Below, in pieces: positions 54,101 through 64,000 of a stretch of 64,000 bases of DNA. How positions within the stretch are numbered: the stretch's first letter is position 1; the number at the start of each line of letters is the position of its first letter. This stretch comes from Chondrosia reniformis. Taxonomy: Eukaryota; Porifera; Demospongiae; Chondrillida; Chondrillidae. The position numbers and the translations under genes are program-made. Under the pieces are notes generated by a model. That model saw only the letters and a list, made by a program, of their open reading frames with translations, was not told where the DNA came from and ran no database searches. Location of the stretch: positions 2,130,501 to 2,194,500 of the forward strand of contig OX359189.1 in the NCBI GenBank assembly GCA_947172415.1, read 5' to 3'.

Positions 54101-57100
54101 GTTAGTGTTTCATCAATCAACTGAAATGTACATAAATGTAAGATTACAAGTGACAGAAACCGTATTGTTGGGGAACTGTAATCATATGAACTGCCAATGG
54201 AGGTGAAACAGCTGTCTATGATGGGCAATTAACTCCCTTACATACTTACATCTACTTACATAAAAAGTATATACATACACACTGTATTACAATAATACTA
54301 CATTTCATGTAGGATAATCCATACTACCCTCTCAGTGATCTCCTTCACACACACTACATGAATCGGATGAAAGTGGTTCCCACTGATGCAGATATCATGT
54401 TTATTGAGTTGGCTGTGGTTGGCAGAGAGAAGAGACTTCGCAAGAAACAAGATCTCTGTGACTTTCTACAAGCAGCTATTGAAGGAATAGACATTATTCA
54501 TGAAAGGTCTAAAACAGTCCAATACAAGAAAATGTTAAGCTACGATGAGCAAAATTCTGGGAAACGAATTATAATCAGTGGAGCTCCTGGTTGTGGAAAG
54601 ACAACCCTTTCTAGAAAGATCTGTAAAGACCTTTGTTCTCAGGAGCTGAAAAATGACTACAAACTAGTCATCCTGGCACACCTTCGTGAGTTAAGTCTGT
54701 ATGTGAAAGAAGAAGAGCTCCAGCTTCACCATCTCCTAAAGAAGTATGCTTCTAATAGGGTGAACATTCAGCTCATTAGCGGGACAATAGAGGAGACCAA
54801 TGGTAAAGGAGTGATCCTTGTTCTAGATGGCTATGATGAGATATCAGATGATATGAAGAAGAGCCAATTCATGCAAAACATTCTCAAAAGCTCTTCCCTG
54901 TATCTCAGTGAGTGTGACATAGTCATCACCTCCCGTCCTGTTACCATGCCAGAGCTCCAGTCAGACTTGGAGGGACCTGGTGGCCATGTTGAAATACTGG
55001 GTTTTAAGACAAAGCAGATCCATTTATACATCAAGAGCTACTTTAGCCAAAATGCACAACTTGCAGCTAAATTGATAGAGAAGCTGAAAACTCTACCTTC
55101 AGTTTGTGGAATGTGTCGCATTCCAGTGGTCCTCCAAATAGTCTGCCGAGTGCAGGAGTATTTGGGAGAAGCCAGTCTCCCTCATACAATGAGCGGAATC
55201 TATAACATGTATATTTGTAGAGAACTGGTTCAGTTTCTTAAAGTATTTGGCACTTCTAGCCAACTGACTGACATTAAATTAGACAACATTTCCAATGATG
55301 TATTCCCATTTTTTGCCGAACTTTGTGAAGTATCTTTTAAATTTTGCAAATATCAAAAACTAGTTCTTTCACAAACCGAGTTATCAGATGCCTTAAGAGG
55401 TTCTATCTTGAAATGCAGGGGGAGCATGTATGGACTGCTCTGTTCAGAGACAGTTGATGAATTTTTCTCAGTTTTTCCTGAACACTTGTACATGTTTACT
55501 CACAAAACAGTACAAGAGGCACTGGCAGCAGTTTATGTTGCTAAACAGACCCCAGAGGAACAGTGGGAGATCTGGAAAGAGCATTTTGGAAGGAAGGAGA
55601 TGGTGGAGGTGTGGAAATTCTATTGCGGATTTACTAAACTACTCCATTTTGACCTCTTAAAGCTAATCAAAAGCAAGAGCTACTCAAGATGGGAAAAGAA
55701 AACTCTACCTCAACTGCTGATGATCTCCCTTTATGAGGCAGAAAATGAAGATATAGCTAAGATAATCTTCACAGATGACATGTTCAAGGATATAACATAT
55801 TCATCTTCTTCAGCCTACGAGACAGCCATTTTGGGTTACTTCCTCAAGTTTAGCAGTAACACTGAAAGCCTTTGCTTCAGAGCCAAGAGATCTCCAATTC
55901 AAGTGGAGCTTGCCCTTCCAGCAATGCTGGCCAATCAGAATCTAAAGACACTGAAACTTCAGTCACTGGGAAAGTCAGGTTTGTTTAACGCTATACGTCG
56001 CTGCTTGATTTTTCAAAATTCTTCCATCTAAGATATGCCATTGATACTTAACAAATGGATGATATACGTACGTATAGTGTAGGTACGTACGTATATACAA
56101 ACTGTTACAGTAGTGATATATATAGGGAAATTACTTACTGGTTTAATGGTTTAGAGAGTTAATTACCAATTTATTTGAACCAGAAAATTACAGAAACAGA
56201 AAGAAATCCACAAAACCAACTTTCTTCCACTGGTATATAATATTATATATATTGGGCATATTCGTATACAATATTATATACTTGATTATGCACAGGAATA
56301 GTTGCAATAACATTTCTGTCTCTTCCTACTTTCATATGTACATTTGTCAAATCACTACATCAGTCCCCTCACAGCCTGTTTAACATTATATTTTCTCCTT
56401 TAGATTATACGTACATGTGAATCTAGTCATTATATCTTTAGAATTGAAGGATGTTGTTCTTGAATATTTTTAGTGGCCCGTTGAATGATATTTTCATGTC
56501 ATAAGAGATGCATGGCGTTTTTAGGAAAATATTATATTATTGTAAAGTGTAAATTGGGATAGCTGTATGTCTATAAATTGGGCATGATCTTTATATTAAT
56601 AATAGTTTTCATTAATTATAGATCTTGGTATGTTTGAAAAGTGCTTGGAATCCTGTGAGTCCACTGGAATAGAAAGCCTTCAATTGAAGGATGTTACTAC
56701 AGAGTATATTTTGGCCGTGTTAAAGGTTTCAGAAAATTTTCCTTCATTAACCAATTTATCATGCAGTGAAATGAAATCACAAGTTCAAAACAAGGAGAAA
56801 GTACAAGCAATGGTATGTCAGAATGATGTATTAGTAGTTACTGTATGGATCTTTACAGAAATTCCAAATGAAATGAGTTTGATTTTCCTTTTCATTATCA
56901 TGATAATATGCATATGTACATATATGTTAGGGGTATTGTACATACGTACATTGAATTTTTAATTTTGATACGTATGTTTAGTGTAAGTCATTTGGATCTC
57001 ACTTGGAAGATAGCACTTCATTGAAGACCTTTGAATTGGAGTTTAGCTATCCTTCTGGTCTCCTCAGACCTTGCTTAATTGGAGTATTGAATAGCCTATC

Positions 57101-60100
57101 ATTGGAAAGAGCGGTGTTTAAAGGACATGGTAAGGTTTACATTATTGTAATGTCATAATTATATTTATACTGTATAATTATCAGATAATTTTGTATCATT
57201 TACAAGGTATTTTTTGATTTAATATATAGATTTGTTACCTACTTTCATTTCAGGTACAGAGACACATTGTCTGGATCTACCAGACCAGTGCTTGCTGTCA
57301 CATGTACCCTCTCTGACACTTGAGCTTGCTCCTCTTCATTGTGCTGAAGTGTTGTGTTACCTTGCTAAAGGGAACCTGGAGAGTCTTCAAGTATCACTGA
57401 GTTGTCCAGAAGAGGTTTGTATTGTACACAGTGTACATATCTATGCAAATTGTATATTGATACTTTAGCCAATTTTACTTGCAAGAATCTTATTAATTAT
57501 GCAGAATTTTAAAACTGTGATGGTAAACCTAATTCACTAATTTTGTTAAATAAATATACGTACATACGTATGTATACTCACTGTGCATGTATTGTTGAGT
57601 AATAAACTCCACTAGTAGCTTTCTTAGATTCACCCATAATCTGTTATGCATACACATGTTCTCTGATGTATATAATCCACTTTATTATGTACGTTTTTAG
57701 ACATCATCCTGTGATGAATGCAAATGTGACTCAGTGGAAAGGTCCTTGAGGGAGAACTCATCACTGAAGAAAATGAAATTGGAAATGGACTCCTCTTTTC
57801 CCAAAGAACTGACTAGATCATGCTTGATTGGTGTATTACATAACCAGACTATGATAGATGTCAACATTAATGCCTGGGGTGAGTACTACTTATTTGTACC
57901 CTAAATCTATATACTGTATATGTACAAAGGTAGAAATCCATTGATTGATGTTCACCTACAATGTGCTGTGTAGCAGAACTATATCACATATCAGCATGTT
58001 GTTGGGTATGTATTCAGTTTTGAACATTGATCTAACAACGTCTTCTGTAGTCTACATAAAAATGTAATCCGTAAGTGATTGTATTTTTTGGTAATTGCAT
58101 TATAGAGATCTCACTGTATTCTTTCTATTACTTTAGACATCTCTTCTAGATGTCAGTGCATAATGTCAGATGATAGTTTGACACTCTCTTGGACCCTAAA
58201 GCCAGACCAATGGGTCAAGGTACTTGTATGTAGCCTTGAGAGAGAAATAAAGGAACTGACAGTCGATATAAAAACCCAATCTGCTGTGAGTCCAATAAGG
58301 CTGATGTTTTGTTAATGCAATGACATACTAATTTGCACAAGAACTTAGTTTCTGTAGCCTATAATATAAACTTGCTGATAAACTACGTACATGTGCCTTC
58401 ATAATGATATCTGATGTTATGTACAGGAATCTTGTGATGAATGCAAATGTGACTCAGTGGAAAGGTCCTTGAGGGAGAACTCATCACTGAAGACAGTGAA
58501 ATTGGAAATGGACTCATCTTGTCCCAAAGAACTGACTAGATCATGCTTGATTGGAGTGTTGTGTAACCAGACTATGACAGGTGTCAACATTGATGCCTGG
58601 AGTGAGTACTACTTATTTATACCCTAAATCAATATATTTTATTCATACGTACGTAGGTATAAATCAATTGATACACATGTTCACCTAAAATGTTGTCCAG
58701 TTACACAGTTTAGTCTAGTAAAAGTTCCAACTGATTACTGTGTGACAGTTCATTTTGTCCATTAAATTGTGCAATTTGTATTTTGCTATGTAAATGTATG
58801 AGAATGTAACTGGTCACACAATAAAGCCCTTGTGTGTATATACGTATTTATTTATACGTAAGTAGCACACAGTGCAAGTTACAAAGGGATCGATGCTCTA
58901 TATAGACATAAATATGCTTAACACAGCCACAATCAATTACATGCATATGCCATACATGAAAGGTTCATTTGTTATGCAATATATTTTCAAGTTATAAAGC
59001 TCTACTGTATATACGTACATGTATATGTCTGATACTTTTGATTGTCCTTTAAGAGTTTACAGACTTTTCAAACTCTTTTATTTCTCATTTGGCCATACTT
59101 GAGTGGCTGGATGTTTTGTTTATAATCACTGCAACAGCTGGGTGATGGTAGAGATTGGTACCTTAAGAGTAAACCCTTAAAAAGTTTCCATATTTGGGTG
59201 TGCCCAACCTACGTATGTATGTACATACAGTATGTTTTATATGAGATGGTTTTAGGTGAAATGGTACATTTCAGCATTATGTCAATAGGAGAATGAGTGA
59301 AACCATTTACAGAATCACATGATCGTCCCCCACTTTTGAATGCTGTAACCAAAGTCTGTATGATAACAATACTCAAGAATGGTATAACGATGCTGATTAT
59401 ATAGTTATAGTACTTCTATGCTGACAACATACAGACACAGTGTTTGGAAAATTTATATACAGTCTCTTAACTAGGGTCAGACATTTTCCAATGTAGACAA
59501 CCAGTTTATTTCAATGATTAATAATAATGCAATGCATACACACACTACCATGCCTTTCTTTGATGTTAATTAACAGTGACCCCTATTTTAGTGTAATTAC
59601 GTACTGTAAGTATTCTACTGCGTCCATGTATTGTTCTATCAGAAAGAAGACTTGTGAGTAATAAGGTAGCCATTTTGTGGTCCCTTGAATGTCCATTTTA
59701 GATATATTTGACCTTTAAAAGGTTCTAGCTAGTAAGTTAGTGTGTTATTGTCAACCTTTGTGGTATTTGTTGTTATCACAGTGTAATGTACTCTTTATTA
59801 TTGTGTGATTTGTGTAAGATATCTTCTTGTTAGTATACATAGTTGAGCAGTTATTGAATAAACCTTTCCATGAAATAATGATGAGCTGTATAGTGAATAG
59901 TAATCTTCTTTGCTTTTACTGTCAGTAAATGTAATTCCTTCAGTAAGACACACATTTTACTATATCCTCTTACTTTAGATATTAGAAGTGAAGATCTAAT
60001 TCTACCTGAGCAATGTGAGATGACATGTGTCAAGTGCTCACTTGATCTAAAACTCACTGTTCAGCAATGGAGTGAGATGTTATGTTATCTAGGAAAGGCT

Positions 60101-63100
60101 AAAAATTTAGAAGATCTTACACTCTGGTTGAGGTGTTCCTCTGAGGTGAGTCAAGTAGTGTGCTTATGTAGTGTGTAATATCTGATGAGATGATAAGCTT
60201 TCCTTAGGAATTAATTATTATTTCAGGATGTTTAGATCCGTAGACCTTCATCAGCTATACTTGATCAGGTACTGTTGTATACTGAATGTGTAGTATGTAT
60301 TTGTCTACTACGTACATATTTGTTAAGGAAACTGACTGACTAATGATTGACATAGTGTTACCATCTGATTCCTTGTGAAGTTGTGTACATCATTTTAATA
60401 AGAAAGAAATTTAATTATAATAATACATATAAATCCTATTGCCTCTCTCCTTCTCTTGGGCATATCTCTATATATATAGAATGATAGACTTGTAATGTAA
60501 CCAGTATATGTATGTATGTTTAGTTTGTTATGTTTCTTTGTTCTTTATGACTTACAGTACAAGAGATTGGTATGTAGTGAGTGTCAGTATTGATATGTAT
60601 ACTGTGTCTTATTCTCCCTCTGTAGTCAAGTGACATTGGTGAATATTGTAGAAAAGTTAAGCAAGTGTGTAAAATGTTCAAGTGTAAAAAGGTGCACATG
60701 AGATTGCATGATAATGTGAGTTATGATTGTATGGATCTTAAACATTTGTGTTATATAGTTATATGTACAGTTGTAATTAAAACATTTAGTCATGTTACAC
60801 AAATGTGCACACAAGTAGAATAGTCATATGTGAGTACAGTATGTATACTCACACCAGTATGACACTGTACAGGTGCTCAACAGAGTAGTTTCCAATTGAT
60901 ATATATCATCTAATGTCTACTGTATACTTGCTGTGTTGCTCTGGAACCTTCTTTAAACTTTTCCTTACCTCAATCAACCTCAATAGCTGAAGAATTAATT
61001 ACTGTTGTTGGACTTAGTGGAAGTAACTTGTATAGTATATGCTACTTATTGTACACATACGTAGGATCTGAGTGAATATAAAGTTATTGGAGTCATTAGC
61101 CTAAGGGTTATTAGAAACATGTAAATGTAATGTACAAATAATAAAAGAGAATGAGAAAGTGATAATAGTCTATTGAATTAGTTTAGTAATGGTATTGTAC
61201 ACCAGTAGTGATAGTGTGTGTATAATCCACCTCTCACTTGTCACATGTTGTTAGGTAGTGTATTGTGTCAATATGTTTAGTGACTAAGGTAACTCTTCCT
61301 TTCTAGAAACAAACTGACATCGCCTGTGCTGTGTTGGAAGGTTTGTCAGAGAACACTAATGAGATTGAATTCACCTGCACTTGGTTGTATATTAACACAT
61401 TCAAGTCTAAGCTACCACCCAACATGTCAAAGATGTTCACATGGGAGGATGAGAAATGTACCTTAAAACCTCTTCACACTAGAAACTCATTAGGTGAGTA
61501 GTTGTAACTATACATTCTATGAATACACAATGTTGGTAGATACTGTACAAGTATACACTGTATATTGTAAAGAGGAATGTCCTTGTGAGAATCACTTGGA
61601 GGGTGTGTACGTATATGGGTGTGTCCAAATATGGAAGTTATGTCCCATATCCTGTGTTTCACTAGAGCTCATTTAGAATGTACTTGGAGATCAGTAGTTT
61701 ATAAAGTAATATTTATTGTATTTCAGTAGCTGCTTCATCAGGAGAGTCAAACCTTCCTTCTGTACCCACTGGAGACAGTCCAAATATGGAAGAGAGTGCT
61801 TCAGGTGAGTCATCTAATGATGTTTGATCTAATTAGTACAGATTTACTGTAACACTAGCTAGTCAAACATGTTTTATAAGTTGAAGTGAGTACTTGTGGA
61901 ATGTTCATATTGTTCACTCTCTATTAGTAATAACTACATACAAGATAAACCCTTTGTATATTCATGTACTGGATCAACTGCATGGATATCCAGGTTCTTA
62001 ATAAGACCTTTCTTTCTCTGAGTATATTGAACTGTTGCAAACACCAATATATGGTTTGCAGTTCAATTTGGTAATCCTAGAACTAGAAATACTAGACACT
62101 GGAATGTATTATATTTAGTATAGTCATGTTACAAGGTTGTTAAAGTTGGTATTAAAGTAACATTTCAAGAGTTTAAAGCATTTCTCATGTTTCTACACAA
62201 ATCCTCACACTCATGTCACTGATTAGATAGAGTACATCAATATGGTCAATATGGTCAATATATGTAGTATATATTGACTGTACATAGTATTTGTATTTGT
62301 ATTGGTTTGAAGGTCATGTGTACCTATATAATTGTGGTGCTGTCTACTGTACATAGGATTGAATCAAGATACTGTACATCAGTACAACAATACTGTATAT
62401 AATATGTACTATATACGTACGTATACTTTATTATTATATGGTTCATTCTACAAAGTGTTAGTTTTGAAGGTTGCGTACACCCATACAAATGAGTATTTGT
62501 AGGAGTACCATTAAATTAACTGTTGTTTATTTTCCATTGTATTGTTTTGTTCCAATTAAGTGAAGCCTTATTGTGCTCTATTTAGTTATAAGAAATGATC
62601 CTCTAATGGATGAACCTTCTAGTTCAAGGCCTTCACAACCTGTGTCAGGTGATGATCCAAATATGGAAGTGACTGCTTCAGGTGAGATGTTCCTGTGTTA
62701 TAGATCAATGGACAGTGATGTATAGAAGACATTCATTAGAGTCCTTATATAGCATGTCTTGTCACTCCTCATAATCTGTTACATTACATTAGCAATCCAA
62801 TGGGAGAGAAGAACAAAGAGAAGACTTGTATCCTCATCTAAAGCTCTTATATGGTCAATGATCTGTACGTAGATTTTAATTATATGAATAATATATAGAT
62901 ATAGAAAATGGTGTTCTAATTATTCATTAATAATGTAGATCATAACTTGAAAGGTATACTTGTATGACTTACTAGAATTGTTCAATCATCTGGATAAGAC
63001 TTGATTATAAGATTATATACGTATACGTACGTACGTATGTATAACAATGGCTGAGGAGGAATCTACTCTAATAACCAATCAAATATCATATAGTAAACAA

Positions 63101-64000
63101 TGAGTCCTACTGTGTCATGATGTAACATACCCGAGTGATATAGAATATTCAATACTCTCCAATATTAGGTCTGGAAGAGACGTCCTCTCCTTCTCCATCT
63201 CCTAGTGAGGAAAGTAGTGACTGTAACAGTGGAAGTGATTCAGGAGATGGTGTTTGTGCCAGAAGTGAGATCAGCCATATATTATACGTACCTATACACA
63301 TGTATTATATGTACATGTACAGGTATATGAGTGGTTCAGTAATGTTTGTACTGATATTGTACTATACATGTACGTATACACATTTGTGATTCATACCAAC
63401 CTTTTAGCTTTGATTTACAAAGATCAACAATTTGTTAAAATGGATGAATTACACCAAAGTGACAGCACTAGTGGTAAGTCAATAAACTCTACAGAGTAGT
63501 AATAGATAGAAGTTATGTCTACTGTAAGTGATGGTCCGGGAAATGGTGTTTGGATTATTTGTGAGGAATTGTTAATGGAGGTAAATGTCACTGTATTGAG
63601 CTGTGAACACTATTAGAGAAAGTAGTAGGGAGGACGAGACTGCTAAACCTTCCTCTACTGATGTTGATATCTTCTATTGTGTAATACTTTCAGATACATA
63701 GAGGTATAGAATATGTGATTCATATTGTCCATTTTTATCTGTTTCCAGTTCCTCAATCCAGTATGCAACAATATACCCATCAGTCTGCCAGTCAATCCTT
63801 CCCTGGTCCCTTCAATCTGCCAGCACCACAACCTGTAGTACCATTTCCATTTTGGTTCACTGCTCCTTCTCCTAGAATTGCACTGCCAACAATGTCACCT
63901 GGAAACTTGAACTCTGAACCTGGTTTCATCCCAATCACCTTCCCACTCAATCCTCCCACACCTCCCCTGAACCCTTTACATCAGTCATACCAGATAAGGT
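51112..64000 (+). CDS. NLR-type receptor gene, copy D (3' end outside window)
   Basis: The most complete NLR here. Exons: 51112-51136 (MNKESKVR), 51203-51493 (Death), 51809-52693 (repeat), 52767-52823, 52917-53063, 53125-53217, 53778-54100 (linkers), 54313-55978 (NACHT), 56622-56812, 56982-57129, 57254-57414, 57701-57878, 58137-58285, 58427-58601, 59979-60145 (LRR), 60626-60715, 61307-61493, 61727-61804, 62586-62681, 63169-63264, 63408-63473, 63749 to the edge (tail). Predicted order: Death, 24 x 11-mer, disordered linker, NACHT, about eight LRR-type units, Ser/Pro-rich tail. All frames join, so the gene looks functional. It would act in the cytosol as an immune sensor whose Death domain recruits adaptors (family knowledge). 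The start is supported by the identical mini-exon in copy B. Confidence 0.85.
51203..51493 (+). CDS. Death-domain exon of copy D
   Basis: About 97 residues with NWKEVLVHLGIPLKKC, AFFKCLLHWVDLNVKDTKG, TWSELFDALRKGGETGAAVD. Death-fold landmarks are as in copy B, differing mainly in helix 3 (DAALRNNIGDS against KTVLDNSRDS). Phase 1 at both ends. The donor is GTTAAG; reading through gives an immediate stop, so intron retention would yield a Death-only protein. Confidence 0.85.
51809..52693 (+). CDS. Minisatellite exon of copy D: 24 x 11 residues
   Basis: Starts EQESKSVHHYLDHTGVIHQS, then 24 tandem copies of GPSGTHPPSVG (33 bp), ending SSCRQSPAG at a phase-1 donor. Units carrying PPLIY, SVAD or SAG interrupt an otherwise homogeneous array. 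The pattern (SVG, SVG, SVG, SVA-D) recurs, so there is a 132 bp higher-order repeat, meaning expansion by blocks. The peptide is Pro/Ser/Thr/His-rich and probably extended and disordered. Copy B lacks this exon; the CARD gene has a diverged version. Confidence 0.85.
52767..54100 (+). CDS. Linker exons of copy D
   Basis: Four exons, 52767-52823 (TKSKRKQKDKKTSRTHQP), 52917-53063 (Ser/Gly/Asn repeats then EEDNSQVD), 53125-53217 (KKSHYSSKSAKRRDRMK) and 53778-54100 (SEEDGGSGGYNNSDDEKIS, KKKKKKERES). They form a basic/acidic, Ser-rich, probably disordered spacer; the KRK and KKKKKK clusters could be nuclear signals. The last donor is GTTAGT where copy A has GTAAGT, a weaker site. Confidence 0.65.
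53261..53526. repeat. 133 bp tandem duplication in a linker intron of copy D
   Basis: The block starting GTGTGGTGGTGGGCAATAAA at 53261 is repeated from 53394 with almost no change. Copy A has one copy only, so it arose after the A/D duplication. The intron also has about 200 bp of extra sequence (53540-53730) absent from A. Confidence 0.9.
54313..55978 (+). CDS. NACHT-domain exon of copy D
   Basis: Same length as the copy A exon and intact: P-loop GAPGCGKT, LVLDGYDEISDD, VITSRPV. Differences from copy A cluster after the FTHKTVQEALAA motif (for example KEHFGRKEMVEVWKFYCGF against KEQFGRPEMVEVWKFFCGF), where D resembles copy B more than A does. That is compatible with partial gene conversion between copies (inference). 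Confidence 0.9.
56622..60145 (+). CDS. Leucine-rich repeat exon array of copy D
   Basis: Seven exons with alternating phases. 56622-56812 (DLGMFEKCLESCESTGIESL) and 56982-57129 follow the NACHT; 57254-57414 (LLSHVPSLTLELAPLHCAEV), 58137-58285 (DDSLTLSWTLKPDQWVKV) and 59979-60145 (EDLILPEQCEMTCVKC) are beta type; 57701-57878 and 58427-58601 are alpha type with SVERSLRENSSLK. Repeat composition differs from copy A, with fewer alpha/beta pairs, so the copies may sense different ligands. Confidence 0.75.
57961..58008 (+). pseudogene. 3' stub of an alpha LRR exon
   Basis: GTGCTGTGTAGCAGAACTAT and CATCAGCATGTTG-like sequence match the end of the copy A exon 5892-6066 (at 6022-6066), but the 5' part is missing and sits in intron sequence here. 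It records an unequal exchange between neighbouring alpha exons. Confidence 0.65.
60626..64000 (+). CDS. C-terminal tail exons of copy D
   Basis: 60626-60715 (KCKKVHMRLHDN), 61307-61493 (AVLEGLSENTNEIEF), 61727-61804, 62586-62681 (shared with copy A), then exons seen only here: 63169-63264 (SSPSPSPSEESSDCNSGSDS-like acidic Ser stretch), 63408-63473 (YKDQQFVKMDELHQSDST) and 63749-64000 (QQYTHQSASQSFPGPFNLP, then a Pro/Phe-rich stretch). Joining is phase 1 throughout. The last exon may end at the AG|GT at 63998-63999 or continue. No domain is recognised. Confidence 0.65.
62790..62900. mobile_element. Short remnant related to the 236 bp insertion in copy B
   Basis: GAGAAGACTTGTATCCTCAT and CTAAAGCTCTTATATG resemble GAAAAGACTCCTGTATCTTC and CTAAAGCTCTCTTTAGG at about 21214-21255. 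Too short and diverged to define ends. Confidence 0.3.

Noticed and set aside
1-64000. tRNA, rRNA or other structured housekeeping RNA genes
   Set aside because: I looked for tRNA-like B-box motifs and cloverleaf arms by eye and found none that held up; a dedicated scan would be needed to exclude them.

Overview
The window looks like animal nuclear DNA, most likely a haplosclerid demosponge such as Amphimedon queenslandica (inference). It is AT-rich, genes are split into many short exons with GT-AG introns, and the coding content is dominated by NLR-type immune receptors (Death or CARD, NACHT, leucine-rich repeats), a family known to be greatly expanded and clustered in that sponge. All recognised host genes are on the + strand. 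No bacterial features were seen.

Layout. (1) 22-12859: NLR copy A, entering from the left without its first exons; NACHT exon 1076-2741, an LRR exon array with an unrelated element inserted at 8082-9314, then a short tail. (2) 13156-16228: a Gly/Pro/Met-rich gene end with an internal tandem exon duplication; one copy carries a 315 bp MITE. (3) 17116-25395: NLR copy B, starting with a Death-domain exon, whose NACHT exon is split by a 236 bp insertion containing a hammerhead-ribozyme-like motif; probably a pseudogene. (4) 26520-26889: a foldback element with 173 bp arms that appear perfectly matched. (5) 27208-28876: a CARD-like exon followed by an 11-residue minisatellite exon. (6) 29910-34341: two halves of an ezrin/radixin/moesin (ERM) gene in swapped order, tail exons first and FERM exons second. 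(7) 34652-48450: NLR-type LRR exons (copy C) followed, in matching intron phase, by a ROC-COR GTPase with a ZU5-like domain and a basic tail. (8) 48855-50804: a degraded second FERM copy and a divergent ERM tail. (9) 51112-64000: NLR copy D, the most complete: Death exon, 24-unit repeat exon, Ser-rich linkers, NACHT, LRRs and a Pro-rich C-terminus running off the right edge.

Nearly all accessory exons of the NLR-type genes are joined by phase-1 introns (codon split after its first base, often G|GT), and LRR exons alternate phase 0 and phase 1. Any effector exon, repeat exon, linker or tail can therefore be exchanged without breaking frame. The locus appears to have used this: Death or CARD starts, presence or absence of the repeat exon, and three different downstream partners after the same LRR tail (Gly/Pro-rich protein, ROC-COR-ZU5, Ser/Pro-rich tail). 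The four NLR copies share introns as well as exons, so they arose by segmental duplication, and their breakpoints are occupied by mobile elements and ERM fragments.

The strongest candidates for something undescribed are the LRR-ROC-COR-ZU5 arrangement, the shuffling of phase-1 cassettes, the expandable coding minisatellite shared by a Death-type and a CARD-type gene, the ribozyme-like insertion, and the long perfect hairpin. Exon boundaries were read by eye from splice consensus, paralogue comparison and reading frame; none was tested against transcripts.
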